From: Paenibacillus amylolyticus
Lineage (GTDB): Bacteria > Bacillota > Bacilli > Paenibacillales > Paenibacillaceae
Direction of reading: 5' to 3'
Length of the DNA: 64,000 bases
Assembly (NCBI RefSeq): GCF_003719335.1
Contig: NZ_RIAS01000010.1
Location: 1-64,000 of the forward strand
Under the pieces are notes generated by a model that was given only the letters and a program-made list of their open reading frames with translations, did no database searches and was not told where the DNA came from. A program made the position numbers and the translations under genes. Within the stretch, counting starts at the first letter, position 1. Every line of letters starts with the position of its first letter. Positions 1 to 8,047 of the stretch are shown here, piece after piece.

Positions 1-76
<76 letters not shown>

Positions 77-168
77 TTTTAGTATTTTGCAATTAGAGGT
101 TTATAAGCTGTATAATATAAGCTCTGATGGTAATACTAAAATACTCATGCATTAATGTTTGATATTAT
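77..168 (+). promoter_or_regulatory. spacer with internal promoter and inverted repeat between tRNA-Thr and tRNA-His
   Basis: The spacer contains TTGCAA (87-92), 18 nt, then TATAAT (111-116), a good sigma-A promoter that could drive the eight downstream tRNAs separately. Arms TTTAGTATT (78-86) and AATACTAAA (132-140) could pair around it. The other tRNA spacers are only about 6-28 nt. Promoter activity is inferred. Confidence 0.5.
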
Positions 169-245
169 GGCGATCGTGGCGAAGTGGTTAACGCACCGGT
201 TTGTGGATCCGGCACTCGGGGGTTCAATTCCCCTCGATCGCCCCA
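169..245 (+). tRNA. tRNA-His (GTG)
   Basis: Anticodon GTG in TTTGTGGAT. The acceptor stem has the extra G at position -1 typical of tRNA-His, paired with C73, and the CCA end is encoded. Confidence 0.96.
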
Positions 246-258
246 TAGTTTTCTTTAT

Positions 259-333
259 TGGGGATTAGCCAAGCGGTAAGGCAACGGACTTTGACTCCGT
301 CATGCATAGGTTCAAATCCTATATCCCCAGCCA
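259..333 (+). tRNA. tRNA-Gln (TTG)
   Basis: Anticodon TTG in ACTTTGACT. Acceptor TGGGGAT pairs with ATCCCCA, T-loop GTTCAAAT, encoded CCA. Confidence 0.96.
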
Positions 334-341
334 TTTACTAT

Positions 342-414
342 GAGTCATTAGCTCAGTTGGTAGAGCACCTGACTTTTAATCAGGGTGTCGAAGGTTCGAA
401 TCCTTCATGACTCA
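342..414 (+). tRNA. tRNA-Lys (TTT)
   Basis: Anticodon TTT in ACTTTTAAT. Acceptor GAGTCAT pairs with ATGACTC, discriminator A414. CCA is not encoded here, so it must be added by the CCA-adding enzyme. Confidence 0.95.
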
Positions 415-426
415 CTTTTATTATAT

Positions 427-507
427 GCGCGTGTGGCGGAATTGGCAGACGCACTAGACTTAGGATCTAGCGTCTTTGACGTGGGGGTTCAAGTCCCTCC
501 ACGCGCA
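427..507 (+). tRNA. tRNA-Leu (TAG)
   Basis: Class II tRNA with a long variable arm. Anticodon TAG in ACTTAGGAT, acceptor GCGCGTG paired with CACGCGC. No encoded CCA. Confidence 0.95.
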
Positions 508-518
508 TCCCTTATTTT

Positions 519-593
519 GCGGAAGTGGCTCAGCGGTAGAGCATCGCCTTGCCAAGGCGAGGGTCGCGGGTTCGATTCCCGTCTTCCGCTCCA
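519..593 (+). tRNA. tRNA-Gly (GCC)
   Basis: Anticodon GCC in CTTGCCAAG. Acceptor GCGGAAG pairs with CTTCCGC, encoded CCA. Confidence 0.95.
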
Positions 594-599
594 ATATTT

Positions 600-676
600 G
601 CGCCCTTAGCTCAGCTGGATAGAGCGTTTGACTACGAATCAAAAGGCCGGGAGTTCGAATCTCTCAGGGCGCGCCA
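600..676 (+). tRNA. tRNA-Arg (ACG)
   Basis: Anticodon ACG in ACTACGAAT; the A34 is normally deaminated to inosine. Acceptor GCGCCCT pairs with AGGGCGC, encoded CCA. Confidence 0.95.
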
Positions 677-691
677 TTATTTCCTTTATAT

Positions 692-765
692 CGGGATGTA
701 GCTCAGCTTGGTAGAGCACCTGGTTTGGGACCAGGGGGTCGCATGTTCAAATCGTGTCATCCCGA
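692..765 (+). tRNA. tRNA-Pro (TGG)
   Basis: Anticodon TGG in GTTTGGGAC. Acceptor CGGGATG pairs with CATCCCG, T-loop GTTCAAAT. CCA not encoded. Confidence 0.95.
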
Positions 766-777
766 TTTTTCGTTTAT

Positions 778-848
778 GCGGGTGTAGTTCAATGGTAGAA
801 CTTTAGCCTTCCAAGCTAATAGCGTGGGTTCGATTCCCATCACCCGCT
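778..848 (+). tRNA. tRNA-Gly (TCC)
   Basis: Anticodon TCC in CTTCCAAG. Acceptor GCGGGTG pairs with CACCCGC. CCA not encoded. Second Gly isoacceptor in the cluster and last of the nine tRNAs. Confidence 0.95.
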
Positions 849-856
849 TACGATTC

Positions 857-893
857 AAAGAGTTCTTGCATAATGCAAGAACTCTTTTTTTAT
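857..893 (+). terminator. Rho-independent terminator of the tRNA cluster
   Basis: A 13-bp perfect stem, AAGAGTTCTTGCA with TGCAAGAACTCTT, closes on a TAA loop and is followed by a run of seven T. It sits 10 nt after the last tRNA. Confidence 0.9.
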
Positions 894-999
894 TATTAGT
901 GAGTATCAATGGGCTTACACGGATCAAGTGAACCATATGATGAAATTTTGTGGTAATCTAGTCTTGATAAATATTAGAAAAGATACAGGAGGGTGTTAA

Positions 1000-1434
1000 A
1001 TGGGTCCTATTATATTTCTTGTCCTTGTAATGATCGCCATAATTATTTTTGGAAGTACTCAAACGAGAAAATCGAACAGATTAAAGAAAAAATATGGTGC
1101 AGCATTACATTCAGTCGGAATTCATCATTCAGGTCTACCTCAGGTGCCGGAGGGTAAGAAAGTGGATATACTGCTAGGTAACGGAAACTTGTACATACAA
1201 GCAGATCAACAGATGTTTGAACTTTCACTAAATAAAGTGAGTGGCGTACATCACCCTGACCAACGAGAAATAATGAAATTTCAAAGTTTTCTGATTATTG
1301 GTTATCATATGAACGGCAGACATCGAAAAATAAAATTAGCTTTTTTTAAGTCAGCAGTAGCTAAAACATTTTTATGGGAGATCGAGAGACAGTTGTTCAC
1401 GAATGATTCAAGTAATGGGGTTATTCGATTGTGA
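1000..1434 (+). CDS. small membrane-anchored protein of unknown function
   Basis: Encodes 144 residues. Residues 3-18 form one hydrophobic membrane segment, followed by a basic stretch (RKSNRLKKKYG), so the remaining ~120 residues should be cytoplasmic. The soluble part is rich in beta-type segments (KVDILLGNGNLYIQ, MFELSLNKVSGV), reminiscent of PH-like lipid-binding folds, but I do not recognise the family. The start is supported by AGGAGGG seven nt upstream of ATG. It is a single gene between the tRNA cluster and a hairpin at 1553. Being a real gene is fairly certain; function is unknown. Confidence 0.7.
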   Translation: MGPIIFLVLVMIAIIIFGSTQTRKSNRLKKKYGAALHSVGIHHSGLPQVPEGKKVDILLGNGNLYIQADQQMFELSLNKVSGVHHPDQREIMKFQSFLIIGYHMNGRHRKIKLAFFKSAVAKTFLWEIERQLFTNDSSNGVIRL

Positions 1435-1552
1435 TTCGTGATTGCTTAGTTTTAGTGGTATAGAATATAAATAGTTTAACTATATCCCCCGAAAAAAAAC
1501 ATTAGTCTTGTGAAAAATAGTTTTTAAGTATCGGCTAAAGATGATGAAAATT

Positions 1553-1600
1553 AAAAGCTCCTCCTGCTTCTATCTAAAGAAGCAGGAGGAGCTTTCGTTT
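1553..1600. terminator. bidirectional terminator between convergent genes
   Basis: A 17-bp stem, AAAGCTCCTCCTGCTTC with its exact complement, closes on an 8-nt loop with A and T tracts on its two sides. It lies between the convergent genes ending at 1434 and 1621 and could serve both. Confidence 0.8.
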
Positions 1601-1620
1601 CTACTGCATATCTTTTTCCA

Positions 1621-2487
1621 TTAATACCGTTCCAGGATGGTCTGTGTTTTCAAACCATCGGCAGGGATTAGCCAGTTTTTGTTTTGAAGCAATTGTAGTA
1701 ATTGGTTACGTAGGCCAGATACGGCTGCTGAGTCATCTGTTTTAAATGAAACCTCGATGATGTTTTCAGTACCCGTGCCTGCTGCATTTCGGATCGGCCA
1801 TACTTCCAGGGTAAGCTCCTGACCATTCCATGTCCCTTCGTACCGTTGGAAGATGATTGGGCCGTAGGCACGAGCCTGGGTAAGCTGTTGTTTGCCCCAG
1901 TTGGAGGCAGACCAGTTTTTTAATTTGCCGGGAAGCTTGTCCAGCAGCAGGTTCAAGGCATCCTTTTCGGAAGGCAACTGTATGTCTGTTGTTTTGGTGT
2001 CTACTTTTTTCGTGTTGGAGAAGCTCAGCGTCTGTTTGCCATATCCCCAGTCAATTTCAGCCTCGTAGTTATCATCTGATGAATCGAACCCTTCCTGATT
2101 TGCAAGTGTCAGTGCTGCATTGATATCCCCGTTCATGACAGGGTAACGCTTCTTGTAGGTTAACTCGTAGTTGTTTTTATCATCTTTTTTGCGAAAACGG
2201 ACGTTCCAACCTTGGGCATCTAATCCGAGAGCATTGGTGTCAAAGTACTCCACATTGATATTTCGTGGCGTAGCATTCAGCCCTAGAGTCTGGATAACCT
2301 CACTGCGCGGTGTTCCATTGGTGTTTAACACAAGCTCCGGCTTGGCGAGGAACTTCACTTCATAAGCGGGAACAGCGTTGGCAGCGGCTGAAGCCGGCGG
2401 CGTATCCAGAAATGTTAGTCCACTTCCCAGGGTGACGATGCTCAGCATCAACGAGGCGGTTACTTTTTTCCACTTTTTCAAAACCAA
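1621..2487 (-). CDS. secreted CYTH-like domain protein
   Basis: Encodes 288 residues with a Sec signal peptide: basic MVLKKWKK, a hydrophobic core and a likely AxA cleavage near residue 35 (PPASAAANA). The mature part starts YEVKFLAK and continues EYFDT...WNVRFRKK...YELTYKKR. That pattern resembles the beta-barrel signature of the CYTH/triphosphate tunnel superfamily (E-x-K start, Y-F-D-T strand, R-x-R-K-K, L-T-Y-K). CYTH enzymes act on triphosphates or polyphosphate and are normally cytoplasmic, so a secreted form is unusual. Assignment rests on motif resemblance only; the substrate is unknown. AGGAG lies just upstream of the ATG. No operon partner: the LysR gene upstream ends 132 nt away. 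Confidence 0.6.
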   Translation of the reverse strand: MVLKKWKKVTASLMLSIVTLGSGLTFLDTPPASAAANAVPAYEVKFLAKPELVLNTNGTPRSEVIQTLGLNATPRNINVEYFDTNALGLDAQGWNVRFRKKDDKNNYELTYKKRYPVMNGDINAALTLANQEGFDSSDDNYEAEIDWGYGKQTLSFSNTKKVDTKTTDIQLPSEKDALNLLLDKLPGKLKNWSASNWGKQQLTQARAYGPIIFQRYEGTWNGQELTLEVWPIRNAAGTGTENIIEVSFKTDDSAAVSGLRNQLLQLLQNKNWLIPADGLKTQTILERY

Positions 2488-2619
2488 TCACTCTCCTAAT
2501 CTGGATTAACGTACAGACCCCACTTTACCGTGCAAGTTTCTGAATGCGATTAACGGGAAACGCACATTACGTTAACCCTGCATAGATTTCATGAATGGCC
2601 AGCGATAGTTTATATAGGT

Positions 2620-3537
2620 TCAACCGATAGGCTGACGGAGTAAAGACTGTGTGTTCATGACTTCGTGCAGGACTTCGATGAACCGATGGACTTGAGCAGA
2701 AGGGTGGCGATCCTTGTTATGAACGGTGTAAATATGGCGTGGTGCCTGCTCTCCCGGAATGGGAAGCACCTGAATAAGACCTTGCTGCTCCTCCCACTGA
2801 ACGGCCATCCGCGACATGAAGGAGATGTGACCGCCAAGTAACACAAGCTGTTTGATCGCTTCCAGGGAATCCATCTCCACGGTACTCCGCAGCCGGATAT
2901 CATGCTGTACAAGCCATTGGTTAGTCAGCCTGCGTGTACTGGATTCATCACCGTGTAAAGCAAAAGGTATCTGCGCAATATCTTCAGGCAGCAAGGATTC
3001 TTTCTGAGTCAGCCCATGTTGCGGAGAGCAGATGAGCACAAGATCGTCCTCACATAGCGTTTCAGCGTATAATACTGACCCAACAAAAGGTTCGGATGAG
3101 ATGATGCCGAGATCAAGCTGATGTTGGATGACCATCTCGCGGATAACCGGGGCAGGTTTGACAGACAACGTCATCCGGATACCCGGAAACTCTTGAGAAA
3201 ACGTATGAAGCATGGCGGGCAACAGATAGGTAGCTGGAACATAACTTGCTCCAATATGGAGCGTGCCCCGGTACAGGCTGTCATATTCCTTGACGACGCG
3301 GCGGGCCTCCTGGGTCAGGGCATTGATTTTGACACTGTAATGAAGCAAGGCTTGTCCAGCTTCGGTCAGAAATGTTTTTCCACTGCGTGATTCAAATAAA
3401 CGGACCCCCAACTCTTCCTCTAGTGACTTCATATGAAAGGTAACCGTTGGTTGCTTGATGCCCAGAATCTCGGCCACACTTGTCATATGATGGTGCTTGT
3501 CGATCAACTCGATAATTTGTAATTTGATCAGGTTCAA
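2620..3537 (-). CDS. LysR-family transcriptional regulator
   Basis: Encodes 305 residues. An N-terminal winged HTH (residues ~1-60: TSVAEILGIKQPTVTFHMKS, then LEEELGVRLFE) is followed by a periplasmic-binding-like effector domain (~90-300). The TTG at 3537 is chosen because GAGGAG lies 9 nt upstream and it gives the usual LysR N-terminus; the GTG at 3549 is too close to that site. It is divergent from the ABC importer at 3983, the classical arrangement for a LysR protein and its target, so it probably controls that operon. The effector is unknown. Confidence 0.9.
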   Translation of the reverse strand: MNLIKLQIIELIDKHHHMTSVAEILGIKQPTVTFHMKSLEEELGVRLFESRSGKTFLTEAGQALLHYSVKINALTQEARRVVKEYDSLYRGTLHIGASYVPATYLLPAMLHTFSQEFPGIRMTLSVKPAPVIREMVIQHQLDLGIISSEPFVGSVLYAETLCEDDLVLICSPQHGLTQKESLLPEDIAQIPFALHGDESSTRRLTNQWLVQHDIRLRSTVEMDSLEAIKQLVLLGGHISFMSRMAVQWEEQQGLIQVLPIPGEQAPRHIYTVHNKDRHPSAQVHRFIEVLHEVMNTQSLLRQPIG

Positions 3538-3982
3538 CTCTCTCCACACTCCTCAGTGCTAAAAAAATCTCGGTTATGATGATCCGATGCATTTAATGAA
3601 AGATCATACCGTGTCTATCTATAGATTTAATCTATGAACATCAACAGAATTCATCTAAAAAGTTAATTCCCATTTTACAAACATAACAAACAACTCTCGA
3701 AAGCGAGCGTTAGACTGAAAACAGTGCAAGAGAGGCAACAAGTAAGTAACACATAAGCAATACATGAAAGCAATACATGAAAGCATTACAAGCGCACTAC
3801 AAGCGCACTACAAGAGAGCAGTACATCAAGGTAGTACAAGAGCAGTACAAAAGGGATAATCTCAAGCAGAGCAACATAAACGAGATAAGCTAAGTCAGAG
3901 CAACAGAAGAAATCTAACAGTGTAAAACAAGAGATTAACCAAGAGATGCGTTAAAAATGTTTAGTAAAGAGGACAGGCAGGG
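3538..3982. other. non-coding region with degenerate short repeats between lysR and the ABC operon
   Basis: About 440 nt without a gene. The proximal part (3560-3680) is AT-rich and should hold the divergent promoters and LysR site. From about 3720 to 3860 it becomes a degenerate tandem tract of 10-12-nt units such as AGCAATACATGAA, AGCATTACA, AGCGCACTACA and AGCAGTACA. Similar A-rich, T-poor wording continues to 3955. No ORF with a ribosome binding site was seen. Confidence 0.6.
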
Positions 3983-5053
3983 ATGCTTATGAAACTGGAG
4001 ATACAGGGAATTCAAAAATCATTTCATCAAATACCTGCACTATTGCCCACCGATCTGACGCTTGAACACGGAAAATTCACCACTTTGCTCGGCCCTTCGG
4101 GCTGCGGAAAAACGACGTTGCTCCGCATGATTGCCGGGCTGGAACAGCCGGACGCGGGGGAGATTCGTGCAGATGGGGAGTACTTCTACTCTACAGCAAA
4201 GCGGATCGATACACCGACACACAAGCGTAATCTGGGCATGGTGTTTCAGGATTTTGCATTATGGCCGCATATGACGGTATATGAAAATGTAGCTTTTGGC
4301 CTGAAAGCAGGCAAACAGAAGTCTGATTTGCGGCAAAAGGTTAATGAAGCACTGGGCATGGTTCGACTGCAAGGCATGGAAGATCGGTATCCTCATCAGC
4401 TGTCGGGTGGACAGCAGCAGCGGGTTGCTTTTGCCAGGGCGGTAGCGGTGAAGCCGGGAGTCATCTTGTTTGATGAGCCTCTTAGTGCACTGGATGCAGT
4501 ACTTCGGGAAGAGATGCGGATCGAGATGATGTCACTGGTAAGGGATATGGGACTGACCGCCCTGTATGTGACGCATGATCAGATTGAGGCCATGTCGATG
4601 TCGGATGAGATCGTGGTGATGCAGAAGGGGCGGATTTTGCAAAAAGGTACCCCGGAAACGATCTACTCCGCGCCAAGTGATCCTTATGTGGCTTCGTTTA
4701 TCGGAAAGTCCAATTGGCTTACGCCAAACGAATCCATGATTCGGCCGGAACATGTCACCTGGAACAAAACAAACCACGATGATCTGGGCTACACTGGAAT
4801 AATTCTCAGCGTCAGCTATGAGGGAGAACGCTACGAGGTGCGTGTGCAGATGGAAGGACTGGGCGTGTGGACGGCATATGCGAACCACAGAGTAAGCGTT
4901 GGAGAGAAAGTGCAGCTCTATGTATCGCCAGAACGAATCTGCCGGATGCATGTTCCGCAGAGCCAGGATGGCAGTCCAAAGCCGGATATGAAGCATGATA
5001 TGAGTCAGAACACGAGTGCCAGACAACGAGAAATAATCGCTGCAGCTCGCTAG
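3983..5053 (+). CDS. ABC transporter ATP-binding protein, Fe3+/2-AEP/spermidine type
   Basis: Encodes 356 residues. The nucleotide-binding domain shows Walker A GPSGCGKT (37-44), Q-loop VFQDFALWPHM, signature LSGGQ (140-144), Walker B ILFDEP (161-166), D-loop SALD and switch histidine THDQ (H198). A C-terminal TOBE-like region follows (~240-325). The nearest well-known relatives are FbpC/PotA-type ATPases that power importers for ferric iron, 2-aminoethylphosphonate or spermidine; the substrate cannot be read from this subunit. It is the first gene of a lipoprotein-permease-MBL operon. The start may be ATG 3983 or ATG 3989; the upstream GAGG is weak. Confidence 0.9.
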   Translation: MLMKLEIQGIQKSFHQIPALLPTDLTLEHGKFTTLLGPSGCGKTTLLRMIAGLEQPDAGEIRADGEYFYSTAKRIDTPTHKRNLGMVFQDFALWPHMTVYENVAFGLKAGKQKSDLRQKVNEALGMVRLQGMEDRYPHQLSGGQQQRVAFARAVAVKPGVILFDEPLSALDAVLREEMRIEMMSLVRDMGLTALYVTHDQIEAMSMSDEIVVMQKGRILQKGTPETIYSAPSDPYVASFIGKSNWLTPNESMIRPEHVTWNKTNHDDLGYTGIILSVSYEGERYEVRVQMEGLGVWTAYANHRVSVGEKVQLYVSPERICRMHVPQSQDGSPKPDMKHDMSQNTSARQREIIAAAR

Positions 5054-5210
5054 AGAGCGACTTACCGTGAACTAAAACGACAAGCTTTTCAAAACGCGAA
5101 GACAAGCAATGAAGAACAATAGAAAAAGATAGAGAAGATATGATCGATGAAGAAATAGAAACAAACCATTGCAGTTTTGCTACTACCAATCCAAGGGAGA
5201 TGGAATAAAC

Positions 5211-6284
5211 ATGTTCGGTATGAAATCAAGTAAAAAGAGTGCAACACTTTTATTAACAGCAGTAATGAGTCTGAGTCTATTTGGATGTAGCACGGGGAAC
5301 ACCACGACTGGAAACGCAGCACAGCCTGCGGGAGAAGGAACAGCAGCGGCAGCGGAAACGAAGGACAAAGCGGCAGGTGGCAAATTGGTATTGTACAGTG
5401 CAGGGCCTCAGAAGCTGGCAGACAATATCGTGAATGGATTTACAGCGAAGACAGGCATTGAGGTAGAGATGTTCCAAGGAACGACGGGTAAAATTTTGGC
5501 TCGTATGGAGGCGGAAAAATCCAATCCGGTAGCCGATGTCGTTATTCTGGCTTCCTTGCCTTCCGCACAAGCTTTGAAAGCGGATGGACTCACATTGCCA
5601 TATCCGGAAGCTGCTAATGCGGACAAGCTGAATAAGGAATGGTCGGATGCAGACGGAAACTATTTTAGCAGCAGTGCATCTGCACTGGGCATCGTGTATA
5701 ACAGCAAACTGGTGGCAACGCCGCCTACAAGCTGGGCTGAACTCGCAACATCAGCATGGAAAGATAAAGTGAATATTCCTGATCCGACACTATCTGGCTC
5801 CGCACTCGATTTCATTACAGGTTACCTGAGTGCCAATGGTGAAAAAGGATGGGATCTGCTGAACGCTTACAAAGCGAACGGTGTAGCTATGGCAGGAGCG
5901 AATCAGGAAGCCCTTGACCCGGTGATTACGGGTGCGAAAAGCATTGTGGCAGCAGGTGTAGACTACATGGCTTATTCCGCCAAAGCCAAAGGGGAACCGC
6001 TGGATATCGTATACCCTGAAGAAGGTACCGTGATTAGTCCAAGACCGGCAGCGATTCTCAAATCCAGTCCTAACGTAGAGAATGCCAAAGCATTTATCGA
6101 CTATCTGTTGTCGGATGAAGCACAGAAGCTGGTTACAGATGCATACCTGCTTCCAGGACGTGAAGATATCGAAGCAACAAACCGTGCCAATGTGAAGGAT
6201 ATTCCGCAACTGAAAGTGGATTGGAACTGGATGAGCGAGCATGGTGATGAAACCGCAGCACGTTTCTCCGAAACTTTTAAATAA
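5211..6284 (+). CDS. ABC transporter substrate-binding lipoprotein (Fe3+/AfuA-like)
   Basis: Encodes 357 residues from ATG 5211, preceded by AAGGGAG at 11 nt. The N-terminus is a lipoprotein signal with lipobox LFGC, and a low-complexity T/G/A linker follows. The mature domain begins LVLYSAGPQKLADNIV and contains EMFQGTTGKILARMEAE and PTSWAEL, a pattern seen in FbpA/AfuA/PhnS-type binding proteins. These bind ferric ion, sugar phosphates or 2-aminoethylphosphonate. The tyrosine pair of FbpA iron ligands is not obvious, so iron is not assured. It acts at the outer face of the membrane with the flanking ATPase and permease genes. Confidence 0.88.
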   Translation: MFGMKSSKKSATLLLTAVMSLSLFGCSTGNTTTGNAAQPAGEGTAAAAETKDKAAGGKLVLYSAGPQKLADNIVNGFTAKTGIEVEMFQGTTGKILARMEAEKSNPVADVVILASLPSAQALKADGLTLPYPEAANADKLNKEWSDADGNYFSSSASALGIVYNSKLVATPPTSWAELATSAWKDKVNIPDPTLSGSALDFITGYLSANGEKGWDLLNAYKANGVAMAGANQEALDPVITGAKSIVAAGVDYMAYSAKAKGEPLDIVYPEEGTVISPRPAAILKSSPNVENAKAFIDYLLSDEAQKLVTDAYLLPGREDIEATNRANVKDIPQLKVDWNWMSEHGDETAARFSETFK

Positions 6285-6361
6285 GTGAACACAAATACAG
6301 AAACGGTAGGCAACAGGAGATGCTGCTGTCTTGACGTGGAAATTCATGTGAGGTGAGCGTA

Positions 6362-8047
6362 GTGAAACCTGTTGTAACAGATAACAACCGCATTTTTCGG
6401 AGAGTGGGCGTGGTGTTGGCCCTCTTTCTGCTGACGATTAGCATTGGGGTGCCGCTGTTACTCATCTTCTGGCAAAGTGTGTACCCGAACGGGCAATGGG
6501 ATTGGATGGCCCCGCTCCGTACAATTACGGGGCATCATCTATCCGGTGTGTTGCTGAATTCCGTGTGGCTGGGCATCTGTGTGGTGGCGATGACAACGCT
6601 GCTGGCGTTACCGCTCGCTTGGATGATGTCCAAAACCCGAATGGGAGAGCACCGCTGGGTGGATGTCATCCTGATGATTCCGTTCATGACTCCACCGTAT
6701 ATCGGCTCGATGGGATGGATTCTGTTTATGCAAAAAGGGGGATACCTCCAGCAATGGATACCCTCCTCTGCGAACTGGACGGAGCTGTTCTTCAGTTTCT
6801 GGGGCATGGTGATGATCATGAGTCTGCACTTGTTCCCCTTCCTCTATTTGCTGCTGCGGGATGCGTTAATCCGCATCGGCGGTAATTTGGAAGAAGCGGG
6901 AGCCGTGCACGGTGGGCGTGCGGGATACCGATTCAGACGTATTATTTTACCCTTGTTGCTGTCATCTTACGGGATGGGGATTATGCTTGTTTTCGTCAAA
7001 ACGATCGCGGAGTTCGGTACGCCCGCGACCTTTGGGCGCAAAATCGGTTACTATGTTATGACTTCCGAGATTCACAAATATATCTCCAGTTGGCCGATTG
7101 ACTTCGGTAAGGCGACTTCACTGGCGTCGGTCTTGCTGTCCGTCTGTCTGGTGATGTGGTACATGCAGTCCGCAATCAGCCGGAAGTTCACGTATCGCCT
7201 GGTGGGCGGTAAAGGGCAACGGTCGAAACGGTATTCCCTCCGAGGCTGGGCCGGATGGTTATGCGGTGCATATCTTGCCGTTTTGCTCATCCTATCCATC
7301 GGCATCCCGTATTTCTCGATCATAGCGGCATCCACGATGAAGCTACGGGGAGTAGGACTTGCTCTGGACAATCTGACATTGGAGCACTACCGGGAATTGT
7401 TATCCTGGGGTTCAGTAAGTATGAAGGCGATCGGCAACAGTCTCGGATTATCTCTGGCAGCTTCTACGGTGGCAGTGATCATTGGTACGGGGTTTGCGCT
7501 GGCGATTGGCAAGTCATCTTCGTTCATGCAACGGGTTATCGACTTGTTCAGTCTGTTGCCCAACACGGTGCCGGGTATTGTTATGGTGGTTGGTCTGATT
7601 CTGTTCTGGAACTCGCCGTGGATGCCCGTGACGCTGTATAACACGTATGGGATGGTGGTGCTTACCTATGTTGTGCTGTTCCTGCCATACACCGTGCAAT
7701 ATGTAAAATCAAGCTTCACCCAGATCGATGGCACGTTGTTTCAGGCGGGTCAGGTGTTCGGCGGTAAGCCGCTGTACATTCTGCGGCGCATCCTTATTCC
7801 GCTGATCCTGCCCGGTATGGTGGCGGGCTGGATGATGACATTTACGATTGCCACGCGAGAATTGGTCGGCTCGCTTCTGATTCTTCCGCCGTCGATGCAG
7901 ACGTCGGCGACGTATATTTTTGCCCAATTCGAACAGGGTCAGGTGTCACTTGGGATGGCGATGGCTGTAGTAACCGTCGGGATGACGGTGCTGATGTTAC
8001 TGGGGATTGAAATGTTGAATTCAAAGAGAAAGTGGAATGCTTCATGA
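6362..8047 (+). CDS. ABC transporter permease with two fused transmembrane domains
   Basis: Encodes 561 residues from GTG 6362, which has GAGGTGA five nt upstream; an in-frame GTG at 6353 lacks a site. Two MetI-type permease halves are fused (residues ~60-270 and ~350-555), about a dozen membrane segments in all. Each half carries an EAA-like cytoplasmic loop: EEAGAVHGGRAGYRFRRIILP in the first and FQAGQVFGGKPLYILRRILIP in the second. Fusion of both domains is characteristic of FbpB/CysU-like and AEP permeases, so no second permease gene is needed. The stop codon overlaps the start of the next gene. Confidence 0.92.
   Translation: MKPVVTDNNRIFRRVGVVLALFLLTISIGVPLLLIFWQSVYPNGQWDWMAPLRTITGHHLSGVLLNSVWLGICVVAMTTLLALPLAWMMSKTRMGEHRWVDVILMIPFMTPPYIGSMGWILFMQKGGYLQQWIPSSANWTELFFSFWGMVMIMSLHLFPFLYLLLRDALIRIGGNLEEAGAVHGGRAGYRFRRIILPLLLSSYGMGIMLVFVKTIAEFGTPATFGRKIGYYVMTSEIHKYISSWPIDFGKATSLASVLLSVCLVMWYMQSAISRKFTYRLVGGKGQRSKRYSLRGWAGWLCGAYLAVLLILSIGIPYFSIIAASTMKLRGVGLALDNLTLEHYRELLSWGSVSMKAIGNSLGLSLAASTVAVIIGTGFALAIGKSSSFMQRVIDLFSLLPNTVPGIVMVVGLILFWNSPWMPVTLYNTYGMVVLTYVVLFLPYTVQYVKSSFTQIDGTLFQAGQVFGGKPLYILRRILIPLILPGMVAGWMMTFTIATRELVGSLLILPPSMQTSATYIFAQFEQGQVSLGMAMAVVTVGMTVLMLLGIEMLNSKRKWNAS

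Noticed and set aside
385..642. Two open frames of 74 and 60 codons over the tRNA genes
   Set aside because: They run through tRNA-Lys, -Leu, -Gly and -Arg on both strands. The apparent proteins are translations of tRNA sequence, a known annotation artefact.
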